Shown: in pieces, positions 35,001 through 42,805 of the stretch
Position numbering within the stretch: position 1 is the stretch's first letter
Layout: the number at the start of each line of letters is the position of its first letter
DNA from: JADKBO01 sp965230345
Lineage (GTDB): Bacteria > Bacteroidota > Bacteroidia > Chitinophagales > Saprospiraceae
DNA length: 64,000 nucleotides
NCBI GenBank assembly: GCA_965230345.1
Contig: CBDDKR010000002.1
Location: 1 to 64,000, forward strand
Reading direction: 5' to 3'
Notes under the pieces: generated by a model
The model's input: the letters and a program-made list of their open reading frames with translations, nothing else
What the model was told of the DNA's origin: nothing
Databases searched by the model: none
Program-made: the position numbers and the translations under genes

Positions 35001-36010
35001 TTTGAGAAGATCTCACAATCAGTACATAATTCAACAGAAGCTTGAATGAAGTTATCTGTACATAAAGCTGGGTTAATATCTGAATCAGCCATTAAAGTAA
35101 ATGTAGCCGTTCCATCAGCAGCCCAACCGTTCCAATCAACAACTGGAACACAGATTTGGAATGTAGAAGCAGGTTGACAATCACCTGGGATTGTATTCTG
35201 TCCGATCACATTTCCATTCTCATCTTGGATATCCGTCATCTCACCAGCGAAACTAAAGTCACCAGAGATTGTAAAGTCGATACATACTTCAGCTACACAA
35301 AGAGCAGAAGCAGGGATAGCAGAAACACCAGGAATAGTGAATTCTGTATCAGATAACGAACCAGCTCCTTGTAAGTTTGCTTGAGGGCCATCAACTGTAG
35401 TACAACCAACAGCGACTCCACCAAGTCCACAACCATTATCAGTAGGAAGAGGAACATTTACAAATGCTCCACAAACACCAGGATCGTTATTAACAGTGAT
35501 ATCTGCAGGACAAGTGATACACTGGATACATCCAGCTCCTTGCTCATTGATAACACCAGACCATGCCAAAGCACCAGTTCCAGTCATATCACTACCACAA
35601 GGTGCAGTAGCATTACCACTAGCACCACCTGGATTACCAGTTGCAGCTAACAGTTGTTGGCCTTGAGCATCACAACCGTTATTAGAACCATCCTCACACA
35701 TATCTAATGCAAGAGTTGCTCCATTCCAGCTATCACCGAAAGTTTCATAAGCATACAATTCAACAGTGTTTCCAGAAGGAACACATGCCATTGTAGTACC
35801 TACAGTTGGGCTTGTTCCATCACAAGCTAACTCAACACCAGCTGATGCATCATACAACAACCATGAGTTCTCTGTATTGAAAGACCCAGAAGTATAGGTA
35901 ACACATACTTGCTGAGACTGTGGAGGACACTGTGCCTTCACAGAATGCATCGCTCCGAAAACCAAAGCAAAGCAAGCTATGTATTTAATTTGTGAATAAA
36001 TTAATTTCAT
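29081..36010 (-). CDS. Giant T9SS surface protein: HYR-like repeats, P-domain, dockerin, cohesin-like
   Basis: A 2309-residue secreted protein. Signal peptide MKLIYSQIKYIACFALVFGAMHSVKAQ is cleaved after AQ (about residue 27). Then HYR-like Cys-rich repeats (for example CPADITVNNDPGVCGA, about 162), a proprotein-convertase P-like domain (about 785-950, with SVSLDHSWSSDLTVTLVSP), many further HYR-like repeats, a CarboxypepD_reg-like segment (about 1903-1960), a dockerin type I pair (about 1960-2005), a cohesin-like domain (about 2087-2213) and a type A T9SS tail (about 2227-2309). Codons lean to GCT, ACT, GGT/GGA and AAC, which suggests high expression. Likely a filament- or matrix-forming adhesin; this is inference. 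Co-transcribed after the 149-aa gene. Confidence 0.85.
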   Translation of the reverse strand: MKLIYSQIKYIACFALVFGAMHSVKAQCPPQSQQVCVTYTSGSFNTENSWLLYDASAGVELACDGTSPTVGTTMACVPSGNTVELYAYETFGDSWNGATLALDMCEDGSNNGCDAQGQQLLAATGNPGGASGNATAPCGSDMTGTGALAWSGVINEQGAGCIQCITCPADITVNNDPGVCGAFVNVPLPTDNGCGLGGVAVGCTTVDGPQANLQGAGSLSDTEFTIPGVSAIPASALCVAEVCIDFTISGDFSFAGEMTDIQDENGNVIGQNTIPGDCQPASTFQICVPVVDWNGWAADGTATFTLMADSDINPALCTDNFIQASVELCTDCEIFSNNQNMMGAASGDYPVGTTDVTYFTSLAGAPLSCSFSVTVNDNEAPVLNCPVSTTISLDAGECSAVYYYATEASDNCGLAAIPVGDPVDVGGVFGGLDDCPGQGSSLSCGTGRTSQNQELDITSLPANVQITEGCFIFDNTSWGNNEATINFYIDVPGLAAAGSPLPCYKTGTPVGTTGLVTLPAANAGVAVCIPVTVPFAVDATSDGLYMEVETIGGGVAFNGPSCNGVAADGTNTFLCSDGCGDGYFSAFGFNAIDAFFAFKAQEITFTAPNGGGPGTGVNEYASGDEIPYSEDPTCFSFTAEDLAGNTTTCDWCVTVSQFPEDKQTTTLSCNDLVNISVDEACEAVITPDVILEGGPYGCYETYNVSIAGMPATAVTGNGTESVAIDASRIAAFQANGMAGTYEVSIIDPDNNNNSCWGYIMLEDKLAPTITCEDVTISCIASTEPADPVTGSVSADNNDTGVQWADNQTGMVGAAEVMVDAPVGAKITDVNVSVSLDHSWSSDLTVTLVSPEGNEVVLAQGQCGSNDNWNVTFDSDASGAIACNACSTTSAAHEDCNDPALNETCAAVSGTVKPQGDLADLNGAKATGMWQVTVTDGVGGDGGCLHSVGLEVAYAVGAATPAVALDNCASIDPIYSDVVIDQDCSTGIDKIVVRTWAASDAKGNTATNCVQRITVESITTDEVPLPAEVVELPCGSDITPEAIVAYYDNPLTKDNNKTAIIENNEGIVWAYPYYLAAGHPQRIPDNGLCGIYTDYDDHVINACGAGCYGNKKVIRTWTILNWCTGDYDEYKQIIKAKDIVAPTFNLKDTIVSTRPWDCTAEFMLPEPWELHDDCDIAPGYYVTGPAGVVITPKPEGGYMAVGAPKGKHTFYYTAYDCCGNERTQAVDIAVLDKVAPVVTTDQDIVVSLTPNYPNGGQAKLFTHHIDNGSFDVCTDTHIEIRRADGAPQCGNDGLLQGNQPYNNNLTFNNTDVRFATGNHPNDNRFDTDGGQFVKFCCEDIDAEVVDANGDGVIDSLDRGYVMVIIRVWDDANMSGVYGDEVEPFPGCAPQRDNYNEGWAYVKVEDKLPPVISCPADATIYCDWGIDVSADFGNGFQNTNQANFDKTGVAEAYSTCGAVDVFFNDNINVNDCGVGTIIRQFQASTDTKTGTKTVTCQQVITVLERPTQFSVSPPNPNPLSVGCTLTQEDLNKRLPSVTGGACDVIGENVKVDTFLFENGVCKKWVAEYNYMNWCTGESMGPFYAYFVYEDTEKPVLDDCEDKMFGVDANCEHVLTLTNSATDGGGCTDEGWLKWQLFVDTWADGNINHFASSFVSPTAFRNWKPVPGNDPILPGGHTYADVVYVKYIEPTSSMGNDEVSVTLDAEVITGKMSNHKVHWKVTDGCHNHSTCSYDVMVADKKAPTPYCVSLSSALMENGGVELWARDFDKGSFDNCCAQEELLFTFYEERGAFQDTIIRVGNTDYLVNATTPQFFDENGFVDFDGDGVTYPKAKTGTITKYNNGDIQKWVPEFKSSAKVFDCDEFGAQGPNGVAVQMSVWDTKMNTDFCVVYLSLVDNQGACDPGSRMSIAGNVADEAGNDLADVEVTVEGSINDLVKAQTTTGSYVFTDLPMNVDYTVTADKDVDYTNGISTLDLVLIQRHILDIQKLDTPLKWISADVTNDGNIRASDLVELRKLILGVTNDFTAPSWKAVDADQTIAMSTPLNYDMTINVNDLTSDVTNANFVATKIGDVSGDAAANLRSTAVDSRSNKTVNLVVEEQEVVAGQTVAVDVTSANFADVYGYQFTTNLNGLNYNGVRSGAITMLDENVGVISNEVITTSWASTEMASVNADQVLFTLEFVATKSGKLSSMLNINSNVTKAEAYTDAEMNVANIDVTFRTNNTEVAVNALYQNEPNPFSDVTTVAYELANAGDVTFTLYDVTGKVVLVKDVEGVKGFNTVTFTTADMKVSGIVYYQIESGDYTATKKMMIIE

Positions 36011-36034
36011 GAAATTGAGTTTTGATTAAAAAAA

Positions 36035-36484
36035 TTAATGGATTAAATTTGAAACCTCAGTTGCTACTTCGTCAACTCTGTTACCAGGATTTCTAAACCT
36101 GTTAGCATAGTTACTTAAAGAATAAAAAGCAGCGTGAACCGCAGTTTTAACGTCATTGTTCGAATTGTTCAAGTTCGATACGATTCCGTCAATAAAATAG
36201 TTTTTCAAGTTCTTGTACACTTCGTCTCCATCCGGACTTGATAGGTCTTCTTTTGCCGAACGTAAAACGTCAAGTACATGTGAACTCTGAACCTTAAACG
36301 AATAATTATCTAAAACTGAAGCATCAATTTTAGAATCACTCGTCTTAAGACTTTGCGCATGAGATGTAGTTCCCATACCCAAAAACACAAAAGTGAATGC
36401 CAAAGCCATAAAACCAACTTTACATCGGTTCGATGTTGACTTCAATCCACTCACTAAAATTTGAGCAAAATTTGTGTTCATCAT
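36035..36484 (-). CDS. Small secreted protein upstream of the giant adhesin
   Basis: A 149-residue protein of unknown family. A long positively charged N-region is followed by a hydrophobic core (VGFMALAFTFVFLGMGTTSHAQ, signal cleavage expected after AQ near residue 44). The mature part is about 105 residues, helical and Asn/Ser/Asp-rich, with no Cys. The stop is 24 nt before the giant-gene ATG, and both genes have nearly the same leader (AATCAAAACTCAAT then YTCATG). That suggests co-regulated, co-secreted products, possibly a partner or subunit of the surface protein; no family was recognised. Confidence 0.6.
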   Translation of the reverse strand: MMNTNFAQILVSGLKSTSNRCKVGFMALAFTFVFLGMGTTSHAQSLKTSDSKIDASVLDNYSFKVQSSHVLDVLRSAKEDLSSPDGDEVYKNLKNYFIDGIVSNLNNSNNDVKTAVHAAFYSLSNYANRFRNPGNRVDEVATEVSNLIH

Positions 36485-36929
36485 GAGATTGAGTTTTGAT
36501 TTAAAAATATTGTTAAAAAATTAATTCCAAATAATATAGGCCATTTTAACACATCTTTTCATCAAAAGATACATCAAATGACACCGGACGAGACACTAAC
36601 TTTTAGTTATCTACGTCAATTTTCAATAAAACAGAAAGAATTTAAATCAAAAAAGAATGGTTGAGTTTGGTTCCTAAATTGAATAAATTCATTCTCAAGT
36701 CTCGCTTAATAGAGCCTATATCGTTGCAAAGGTAACTTTAATTCATCTTTACATAGTACCCTAATCGCTGTAAATAACATATCACAAAAACAAGTAATAT
36801 GTTACTTCATGTTCTTTAAACACATCTAAGCGAATACAAACATATGTTTTTTTACTAAATATCAATTATATTTTGGAGAATTTAATCAATTCCCGTTTAA
36901 TTGCAATATTATTCTAATGCATTATAGAC
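36485..36929. other. Divergent intergenic region (445 nt)
   Basis: Separates the leftward secreted-protein operon from the rightward membrane protein gene. It contains the -7 element at 36727-36734 and AT-rich sequence. No ORF or strong hairpin was seen. A TATATTTTG at about 36868-36876 could serve the rightward gene but its spacing is non-standard. Confidence 0.5.
36727..36734 (-). promoter_or_regulatory. Putative -7 element of the 149-aa/2309-aa operon
   Basis: TACCTTTG on the minus strand, an exact TAnnTTTG match followed by CA, the usual context. The predicted leader before the ATG at 36484 is about 235 nt. No -33 TTTG at standard spacing. Confidence 0.45.
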
Positions 36930-38285
36930 ATGAACTCAATTAGTAAGACCCTATTTGTCGTCTTTACAACTTTTTTGATCCTAACAGTGTTTTTTGCCTT
37001 TGAAAGAGTCATAATACTCGATAATGCATTACATATATTTCATGTAGTCAATGAAAATCACATTGGCGTGATGGCTGGAAGATGGCCAACGAGTATTGTT
37101 CGATTGCCCCTATGGATTGGCATCCAACTAAATATGCCTTTGACGTCATTAATTTACATTTATTCTATATCGCATCTTATTCTTTTGTCCATCTTTGTAA
37201 CGATACTTTACCGAACAAATGAGATCAAATGGACTTGGGCTTTTATTCTTCTCTATTTGGCAGTTGTTCAACACACCTTCTTCTGGTGTGTCTCTGAACT
37301 TATCCCTTCATTAGTTTTTGTTTTTGCAATCAATTATTTCTTCAAAAAGCGTTTATCAATAAAGACCGTTGCTTTATTGTTCTTGTTCAACACCCTTGCA
37401 TTATTCATGCATCCTCAATCCATTCTAGCTTTACTATTTATAGGATTATATCATCTAATCTCCAACCCCAAGCTATATTTACGTCCCATTCTTTTAATAT
37501 CAACATCTTCGGTAATCTATGTGCTAAAAGGATTATTCTTTAAAAACTGGTATGATACAATGAAAATGGAGGGCCTAAAATCCAATATAGAAAAGTTTGG
37601 TTTTCAGATTCAAGACATCCCATCCTTCTCTCTTATTATGGATTGGATGGTCACATCTTATGCACACATCAGTTTATTAACAGTGACTACATGTCTCATT
37701 CTATTATTAAACAAAAAGGTACTTCAAGCATTGGGATTAATCTCATCCGTATTAACAACGATTGTCCTCTTTACATATTCAAACCCCAATCAAGCGGCTC
37801 AATTTTACTTCGAAGCAACCCTTTACCTCATAACATTCTTCAGTATATTCATCTTATTTTACGAATTCTATCCCAAAATTGCGAAGTGTAGAAATTGGCT
37901 ACTTCCTATTCTGAAGATATTTGCAATTGCAAAAATAGTATACGCATCAAGTTATTATTCTGCTCGCATAGACTATATCAAAGAAATCTGTTTACAAACA
38001 ACTCCTCAAAAATTACTAATTTCAGAACATCAGATTAACAAAGAAAAACTTGGGTTAACTTGGGGACTACCTTTCGAGACATTATTAGTCTCTACTCTAG
38101 AAAATGATAAAAGCAAAACGATCATCGCAAAAAAAAGCTACCACAATTACGACGACAACCAATATAATGAGAGAGAATTCTATAATGGCATGGGTGGCAA
38201 ATTCATTATAAAAGATTTAAGTAAATATTTCGAGCTCTCGTCAACAACGCCTTATTCGACCGACGAAAACATAAATTTTAAATAA
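36930..38285 (+). CDS. Polytopic membrane protein of unknown function (GT-C-like)
   Basis: A 451-residue protein with about 10-11 hydrophobic segments in residues 5-340, then a soluble C-terminal region of about 110 residues. An Asp-Asn-containing loop after the first segment (VIILDNALHIFHVV) and later alternating helices and loops resemble GT-C membrane glycosyltransferases, but no diagnostic motif is clear. It is transcribed away from the surface-protein operon. A transporter or a glycan-assembly protein are alternatives. Confidence 0.5.
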   Translation: MNSISKTLFVVFTTFLILTVFFAFERVIILDNALHIFHVVNENHIGVMAGRWPTSIVRLPLWIGIQLNMPLTSLIYIYSISHLILLSIFVTILYRTNEIKWTWAFILLYLAVVQHTFFWCVSELIPSLVFVFAINYFFKKRLSIKTVALLFLFNTLALFMHPQSILALLFIGLYHLISNPKLYLRPILLISTSSVIYVLKGLFFKNWYDTMKMEGLKSNIEKFGFQIQDIPSFSLIMDWMVTSYAHISLLTVTTCLILLLNKKVLQALGLISSVLTTIVLFTYSNPNQAAQFYFEATLYLITFFSIFILFYEFYPKIAKCRNWLLPILKIFAIAKIVYASSYYSARIDYIKEICLQTTPQKLLISEHQINKEKLGLTWGLPFETLLVSTLENDKSKTIIAKKSYHNYDDNQYNEREFYNGMGGKFIIKDLSKYFELSSTTPYSTDENINFK

Positions 38286-38508
38286 CTCAAGCTATACAGT
38301 TTATTTAATTAAAGTACAACAAATTAATGTTTTCGTAAAACCAGCATAGGCCCATTATAGCAATTGAAGAAAACAACTCATTGGTCTTATTTTGAAGTCG
38401 TTTCAGCATAGAATAGATTTTCTGACGCATAATAAAGCTTTAATACAAATGAAGAGGCGCTGTGCTTAGGATAAAGTGAAATAAAAAACACAACCCTCTT
38501 CAAGCACT

Positions 38509-38886
38509 TTAATATTTTTGGCCAATTATGGTGTAATGATGAGTACAATGATCATGTTCTATAGAATACCACAACTCTACATCTACCCCATTAAATCGTC
38601 CTTCACCCCAGATTAGCAATCCTGGTGTAAGTTGCTGAACTGGAATGCTAATTCTATCCTGCCCTACCACATCACCATAAACATGATCCCACACCATTCC
38701 TTCATAAAAAGGCGCAGTCAAACCAATTTCACCGTTGAATTCTTCCAAGATTTCCATATCGAAAAATCTAGGAATTCCAACAATCTCAGCGTTATATATT
38801 CCTGATATAGTTACTGGCTCTATATGGTCATGACATGACGACATACCTAAAGACAAAATAACTATAACAAATAAACAAGGAAACAT
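38509..38886 (-). CDS. Small lipoprotein, hypothetical
   Basis: About 125 residues from the ATG at 38886 (MFPCLFVIVILSLGMSSC, lipobox GMSSC); an upstream ATG at 38916 adds ten residues (MIVNATRLSQ) that look less like a lipoprotein start. The mature part is beta-rich and contains several His and acidic residues (HDHIEPV, the C-terminal EHDHCTHHY). The His-rich ends could bind metal, but this is speculation. No family was recognised. Ends convergent with the membrane protein gene. Confidence 0.5.
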   Translation of the reverse strand: MFPCLFVIVILSLGMSSCHDHIEPVTISGIYNAEIVGIPRFFDMEILEEFNGEIGLTAPFYEGMVWDHVYGDVVGQDRISIPVQQLTPGLLIWGEGRFNGVDVELWYSIEHDHCTHHYTIIGQKY

Positions 38887-39241
38887 TTGACTTAAACGTG
38901 TGGCATTGACAATCATAATTCCGATTTTTTGTTAACCTGGTAACGAATCGAATGCTGTCAATGTATCCTCACAAATTAGCTCATATCAATGGTTTAAATG
39001 AATATTAACTTAATCTATCCACAGATATTAATACAATGTTAAAAACCAATCCTTCCATTACGCAACAAATTATCATTATTTATAGCTACCACGCAATCAG
39101 CGAAGTATCTCGATTCATATCAAAATCCATCAATCACGCCAAATTCTTATTATTTAGATTAAATAAAATAAAGCTTTATATCAAACAATTTTACTTGAAA
39201 CGGTGTTATCTTTGTGCCCTCAAAATTTTAGAGACAAAATA
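38887..39241. other. Intergenic region upstream of iscS
   Basis: AT-rich, with the TATCTTTG element (39207-39214) for the isc genes near the right end. Two short, weak ORF-like stretches are present but have no convincing start or composition. No hairpin of note. Confidence 0.5.
39207..39214 (+). promoter_or_regulatory. -7 element of the iscSUA genes
   Basis: TATCTTTG followed by TG, a canonical Bacteroidota -7 match. Expected start near 39221, about 20 nt before the iscS ATG at 39242. This also argues against a longer iscS start at 39203. Confidence 0.5.
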
Positions 39242-40462
39242 ATGGACAAGACTAATTTAATTTATCTTGACAACAATGCGACTACCCCTACGGATCCTCG
39301 TGTTGTTGACAAAATGTTACCCTTCTTCTACGATGTACCAGGCAATGCAGCAAGTAGAAATCATCCTTTTGGTTGGAAAGCTGAAGAAGCTGTGGATTAC
39401 GCAAGAGAACAGATTGCTAATCTCATCAATGTAGGATCCAAAGAAATCATTTTCACTTCAGGTGCTACTGAATCAGACAATCTTGGATTAAAAGGGGTAT
39501 TTGAAATGTATTCTCGCAAGGGGAACCATATCATCACTTTAAAAACAGAGCACAAAGCCATACTCGACTCTTGTAAAAAGATCGAAAAAATGGGCGGAGC
39601 TGTAACTTATCTAGATGTAAATAAGGATGGCTTAGTCGATTTAAAAGTACTTGAAGATGCAATAACTGATAAAACGATTCTAATTTCTATCATGTGGGCC
39701 AATAATGAAACTGGAGTAATTCAGCCTATGAAAGAAATTGGTGAAATATGTAAGCGACACGGTGTTCTACTCATGAGCGATGCCACACAGGCAGTTGGAA
39801 AGATTCCAGTAGACCCTAAAGATGTTGGAGTTCATATTATGGCATTTTCTAGTCATAAAATGTATGGACCTAAAGGTGTGGGTGCCTTATATGTTTCAAG
39901 AAAAAATCCTCGTGTAAAAGTAACAGCACAAATTGACGGTGGAGGACACGAAAGAGGAATGCGTTCAGGTACACTTAATGTACCAGGAATTGTAGGCTTT
40001 GGTATGGCTGCAGAATTGGCTCAAAAAGAAATGGAAGAAGAGTCTAAAAGGCTCAGCAAACTTAGAGACAAATTAGAATCAGAGCTTTGTCAAATTGAGG
40101 AAACTTACATCAATGGGAACACTGAAAACAGAATGCCTCACGTGACCAACATCTCCTTCAAGCACGTTGAAGGAGAAGGACTTATGATGACATTCAATCA
40201 AAACATAGCGGTTTCTTCTGGCTCTGCCTGTACCTCTGCATCATTAGAGCCTTCATATGTATTGATCGCTCTTGGTCTCGGGGATGACTTGGCTCATTCT
40301 TCTATTAGATTTAGCCTTGGTCGATTTACAACTGATGAGGAAGTAGATCAAGCGATTGCAATGGTAAAAAAAGGTGTTCAGCACATGCGTGATTTGAGCC
40401 CTATCTGGGAAATGTATAAGGAAGGAATTGATCTTGATTCTGTTGTATGGCAAGAACATTAA
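39242..40462 (+). CDS. iscS: Cysteine desulfurase IscS
   Basis: A 406-residue PLP enzyme. The start ATG at 39242 gives MDKTNLIYLDNNATTP, the normal family N-terminus; a longer frame from 39203 would place the start within the promoter. Motifs: PLP lysine in SSHKMYGPKG (about residue 206), SDATQAVGKI, and the active-site Cys in SSGSACTSASLEPS (about 328). It supplies sulfur as persulfide for Fe-S clusters and tRNA thiolation. The scaffold gene iscU follows 58 nt downstream, so both belong to one cluster-assembly operon. Confidence 0.94.
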   Translation: MDKTNLIYLDNNATTPTDPRVVDKMLPFFYDVPGNAASRNHPFGWKAEEAVDYAREQIANLINVGSKEIIFTSGATESDNLGLKGVFEMYSRKGNHIITLKTEHKAILDSCKKIEKMGGAVTYLDVNKDGLVDLKVLEDAITDKTILISIMWANNETGVIQPMKEIGEICKRHGVLLMSDATQAVGKIPVDPKDVGVHIMAFSSHKMYGPKGVGALYVSRKNPRVKVTAQIDGGGHERGMRSGTLNVPGIVGFGMAAELAQKEMEEESKRLSKLRDKLESELCQIEETYINGNTENRMPHVTNISFKHVEGEGLMMTFNQNIAVSSGSACTSASLEPSYVLIALGLGDDLAHSSIRFSLGRFTTDEEVDQAIAMVKKGVQHMRDLSPIWEMYKEGIDLDSVVWQEH

Positions 40463-40519
40463 GCCCTACTAAGAAACTTTCGTAATTCAAATATTGTTAG
40501 GTATTAAAAATTAGACAAA

Positions 40520-40906
40520 ATGGCTTATTCTGATAAACTTATAGAACATTTTAAAAATCCAAAGAATGTCGGTACTTTAGACAAATCGAAAAAGAACGTA
40601 GGTACGGGACTAGTTGGTGCACCTGAATGTGGAGATGTGATGCGTCTTCAGATAGAAATCGATGAAAACTCGGGTACAATTTCTGATGCAAAGTTTAAAA
40701 CATTTGGTTGTGGATCAGCAATAGCATCTTCATCTCTAGCAACCGAATGGTTGAAAGGAAAAAGCATCGATGAAGCTTTAGATATAGACAACATGGACAT
40801 TGTGGAAGAATTGGCTCTTCCTCCAGTAAAAATACACTGTTCAGTTTTGGCTGAAGATGCCATCAAAAGTGCCATAAATGATTATAAAGAAAAAAATCAG
40901 GCCTAA
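40520..40906 (+). CDS. iscU: Fe-S cluster scaffold IscU
   Basis: A 128-residue scaffold with the three cluster Cys in GAPECGD, TFGCGSAIA and VKIHCSVLA. The last segment corresponds to the LPPVKIHCS recognition region for the chaperone partner. It receives sulfur from IscS and iron to build [2Fe-2S] clusters. It is followed 12 nt later by iscA; hscA/hscB and ferredoxin are not adjacent. Confidence 0.95.
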   Translation: MAYSDKLIEHFKNPKNVGTLDKSKKNVGTGLVGAPECGDVMRLQIEIDENSGTISDAKFKTFGCGSAIASSSLATEWLKGKSIDEALDIDNMDIVEELALPPVKIHCSVLAEDAIKSAINDYKEKNQA

Positions 40907-40918
40907 AAAACACCATTT

Positions 40919-41248
40919 ATGTTGTTCATAGCGGATAGTGCAAAAGAAAAAATACAAGAGTTATTTGAACAGAATGGACTGAGTTCAAATGAGTACTTCA
41001 TTCGGGTTTCAGTCACTAGTGGTGGGTGTTCAGGATTAACATACAATATGGATTTTGATAGTGAAAAGAAGAAGGATGATCAAGTTTTTGAAGATAATGA
41101 CGTCACTCTTGTCACTGATTTAAAAAGTTTTCTTTACCTTTGTAATACCACTTTAGAATTTTCAGGTGGGTTAAACGGTAACGGATTTTATTTTAACAAT
41201 CCAAATGCCGAAAGAACTTGTGGATGTGGCGAAAGTTTTGCAGTTTAG
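40919..41248 (+). CDS. iscA: A-type Fe-S carrier IscA
   Basis: A 109-residue HesB/IscA protein with the conserved Cys in SGGCSGLTYN and the C-terminal CGCG pair, the three ligands of the family. It carries or donates Fe-S clusters to target proteins. Last gene of the isc group; a strong terminator follows. Confidence 0.92.
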   Translation: MLFIADSAKEKIQELFEQNGLSSNEYFIRVSVTSGGCSGLTYNMDFDSEKKKDDQVFEDNDVTLVTDLKSFLYLCNTTLEFSGGLNGNGFYFNNPNAERTCGCGESFAV

Positions 41249-41270
41249 GGTATTGATAAAAAATATTTGA

Positions 41271-41299
41271 AAGGGTTAACTCAACGTTAGCCCTTTTTT
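41271..41299 (+). terminator. Intrinsic terminator after iscA
   Basis: AAGGGTTAAC (41271-41280) pairs over 10 bp with GTTAGCCCTT (one G-T wobble) around a 5-nt loop, followed by a run of six T to 41299. Confidence 0.85.
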
Positions 41300-41350
41300 A
41301 TTTTAGATACCTTAGCGTCACAATACACTAACAAAAGTCCATAATTTTGC

Positions 41351-41827
41351 TTATTTAATACTCATTTTCAAAGCATCAACCATTGACTTACAGAATATAA
41401 AAAGGACTTCTCTTCCTTCATTCGAAACTTCCATATCTTCATCATCAGACAGACTATCTTCAATAAATGCTAAAAGATCTTCCTGATCATAATCCTCAAA
41501 AAAAGGATCCAGTTTTTGCTTAAAGTCTTTAGATTTTGATTCATTCCACATTTTCCAGTTACTCTCCTCTATATTTTCCAATAATTTAGAGCCAATAACA
41601 GGTAAATCTCCTTCAACGCTTTGAACAGATTTATAAATAACTATAAGCATAAACCACAACAAATCATACTCATCATCTTTTAAGAGCTTCAGATTTTCTT
41701 CCGTTAAGACCGCTCCAAGAGCAAGTTGATTTTGAACTATTTCATCCTGTATTTTGGTGTAAGCCTTTTCATCTACTTCGAATAGATCAATGGTACTTTC
41801 GATTACATCCTCGCTTATAAATCTCAT
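41351..41827 (-). CDS. Acidic hypothetical protein downstream of the AstE/AspA-like gene
   Basis: A 158-residue, strongly acidic, helical cytosolic protein with no signal peptide and no recognised domain; the DLLAFIEDSLSDDEDMEVSN stretch is notably Asp/Glu-rich. It lies 12 nt after the aspartoacylase-like gene, so it is co-transcribed; a role linked to that enzyme is inference. An alternative is a general helical adaptor. Confidence 0.6.
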   Translation of the reverse strand: MRFISEDVIESTIDLFEVDEKAYTKIQDEIVQNQLALGAVLTEENLKLLKDDEYDLLWFMLIVIYKSVQSVEGDLPVIGSKLLENIEESNWKMWNESKSKDFKQKLDPFFEDYDQEDLLAFIEDSLSDDEDMEVSNEGREVLFIFCKSMVDALKMSIK

Positions 41828-41839
41828 CTTGAAATATAC

Positions 41840-42805
41840 TTAGTTATCCTTTACTATAAAAAAACCTTCCTCTCCTTGTTTTTGATAAAGAGGCATCAAT
41901 ATTCTTCCATCATCTTCACTATAGATTACCTGATTATTCATTGTTGCTAAGCGTTGCCCTTTCTTAATTTTGTCAAAACTAACAAAGCCTGAATCCATAA
42001 CAAAACTTGCTCCTTCAGGAATATTGAACTTATAGGACAAAGATGTAACTGATGGCAAATCTTTAGAAAACTCAATCAGAATCTTCTCGTGACGATTTTC
42101 GACATCCTGTGAAGCGACCATGCCAATCGATTTCATGGTATTTACAATTGCTGAATATGCTCTACCAGGAGAAAGGATATCTTCATGTTGTCCTGCTTCA
42201 AAAGAAAACGCCGTAGTCGGAATTCCCATATTTTCTCCATTAAAAAAATGCATACTCGTTCCCTCCAAACCATTCATCATCCCCATCACAACGGGAGCAT
42301 GTAAGCTCTTACCTATACTTAGCGATTTTTGGTCGTCCGATGTAATCGTAAAAATACCTCCTTTAGAAGATGTAGTATGAATGTCCAATACATATATCTC
42401 CGATGGATTATGAAGCTCTACATGTTTTCTAATGATCGTCAAAGCTTGGGCAATTTCTTGCGATTCTTCTATGTTATTGATTGCTTTATTAGCTACCGAT
42501 TTTTGTACAAATTGGTCTGTCCAACAGCGATTCAAATCTTTATTTAAAAATCTCACATTCTGCTTATATGCCTGAAGATTTCCAACCAATCCAAGTAAGG
42601 ATCCTCTTACTATAAAGTCCGGATTATGGTATGGCTCTAAGGCCAACTCTCGAAGTATCATTTTTATTGCCTCCACTCCAGCTGGTTCATTTCCATGCAT
42701 TGCGCCGAATATAACCAACATTGGTCCAGCCTCCTTTCCTGTATACTTACCTATAAGTTTATCCAAATTGAAGAATTTTGCACGAAAATAAGCTATGTCA
42801 TCCAC
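41840..42805 (-). CDS. Succinylglutamate desuccinylase/aspartoacylase family protein
   Basis: A 321-residue zinc carboxypeptidase-fold (M14-like) hydrolase. Zinc ligands are visible in GAMHGNEPAG (His and Glu) and the Asp-Ile-His of YVLDIHTTS; the C-terminus has EAGQHE and a beta-rich barrel domain. Family members cleave N-acyl amino acids; the substrate cannot be read here. The start is GTG at 42805, since an in-frame stop lies just upstream and no ATG is available. The 158-aa gene is downstream in the same operon. Confidence 0.8.
   Translation of the reverse strand: MDDIAYFRAKFFNLDKLIGKYTGKEAGPMLVIFGAMHGNEPAGVEAIKMILRELALEPYHNPDFIVRGSLLGLVGNLQAYKQNVRFLNKDLNRCWTDQFVQKSVANKAINNIEESQEIAQALTIIRKHVELHNPSEIYVLDIHTTSSKGGIFTITSDDQKSLSIGKSLHAPVVMGMMNGLEGTSMHFFNGENMGIPTTAFSFEAGQHEDILSPGRAYSAIVNTMKSIGMVASQDVENRHEKILIEFSKDLPSVTSLSYKFNIPEGASFVMDSGFVSFDKIKKGQRLATMNNQVIYSEDDGRILMPLYQKQGEEGFFIVKDN

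Noticed and set aside
23942..36010. Cellulosome-like gene cluster
   Set aside because: Dockerin and cohesin-like modules are present but no glycoside hydrolase or other catalytic subunit, so a cellulosome is not supported.
29081..36010. Many short opposite-strand frames across the giant genes
   Set aside because: They are antisense of repetitive coding sequence with strong codon bias and no start or family signal.
39203..39241. Longer iscS start adding 13 residues
   Set aside because: The extra codons overlap the -7 promoter element, and the family begins at the ATG at 39242.
39036..39242. 68-codon plus-strand frame before iscS
   Set aside because: It runs into the iscS promoter and start region and has no recognisable composition.
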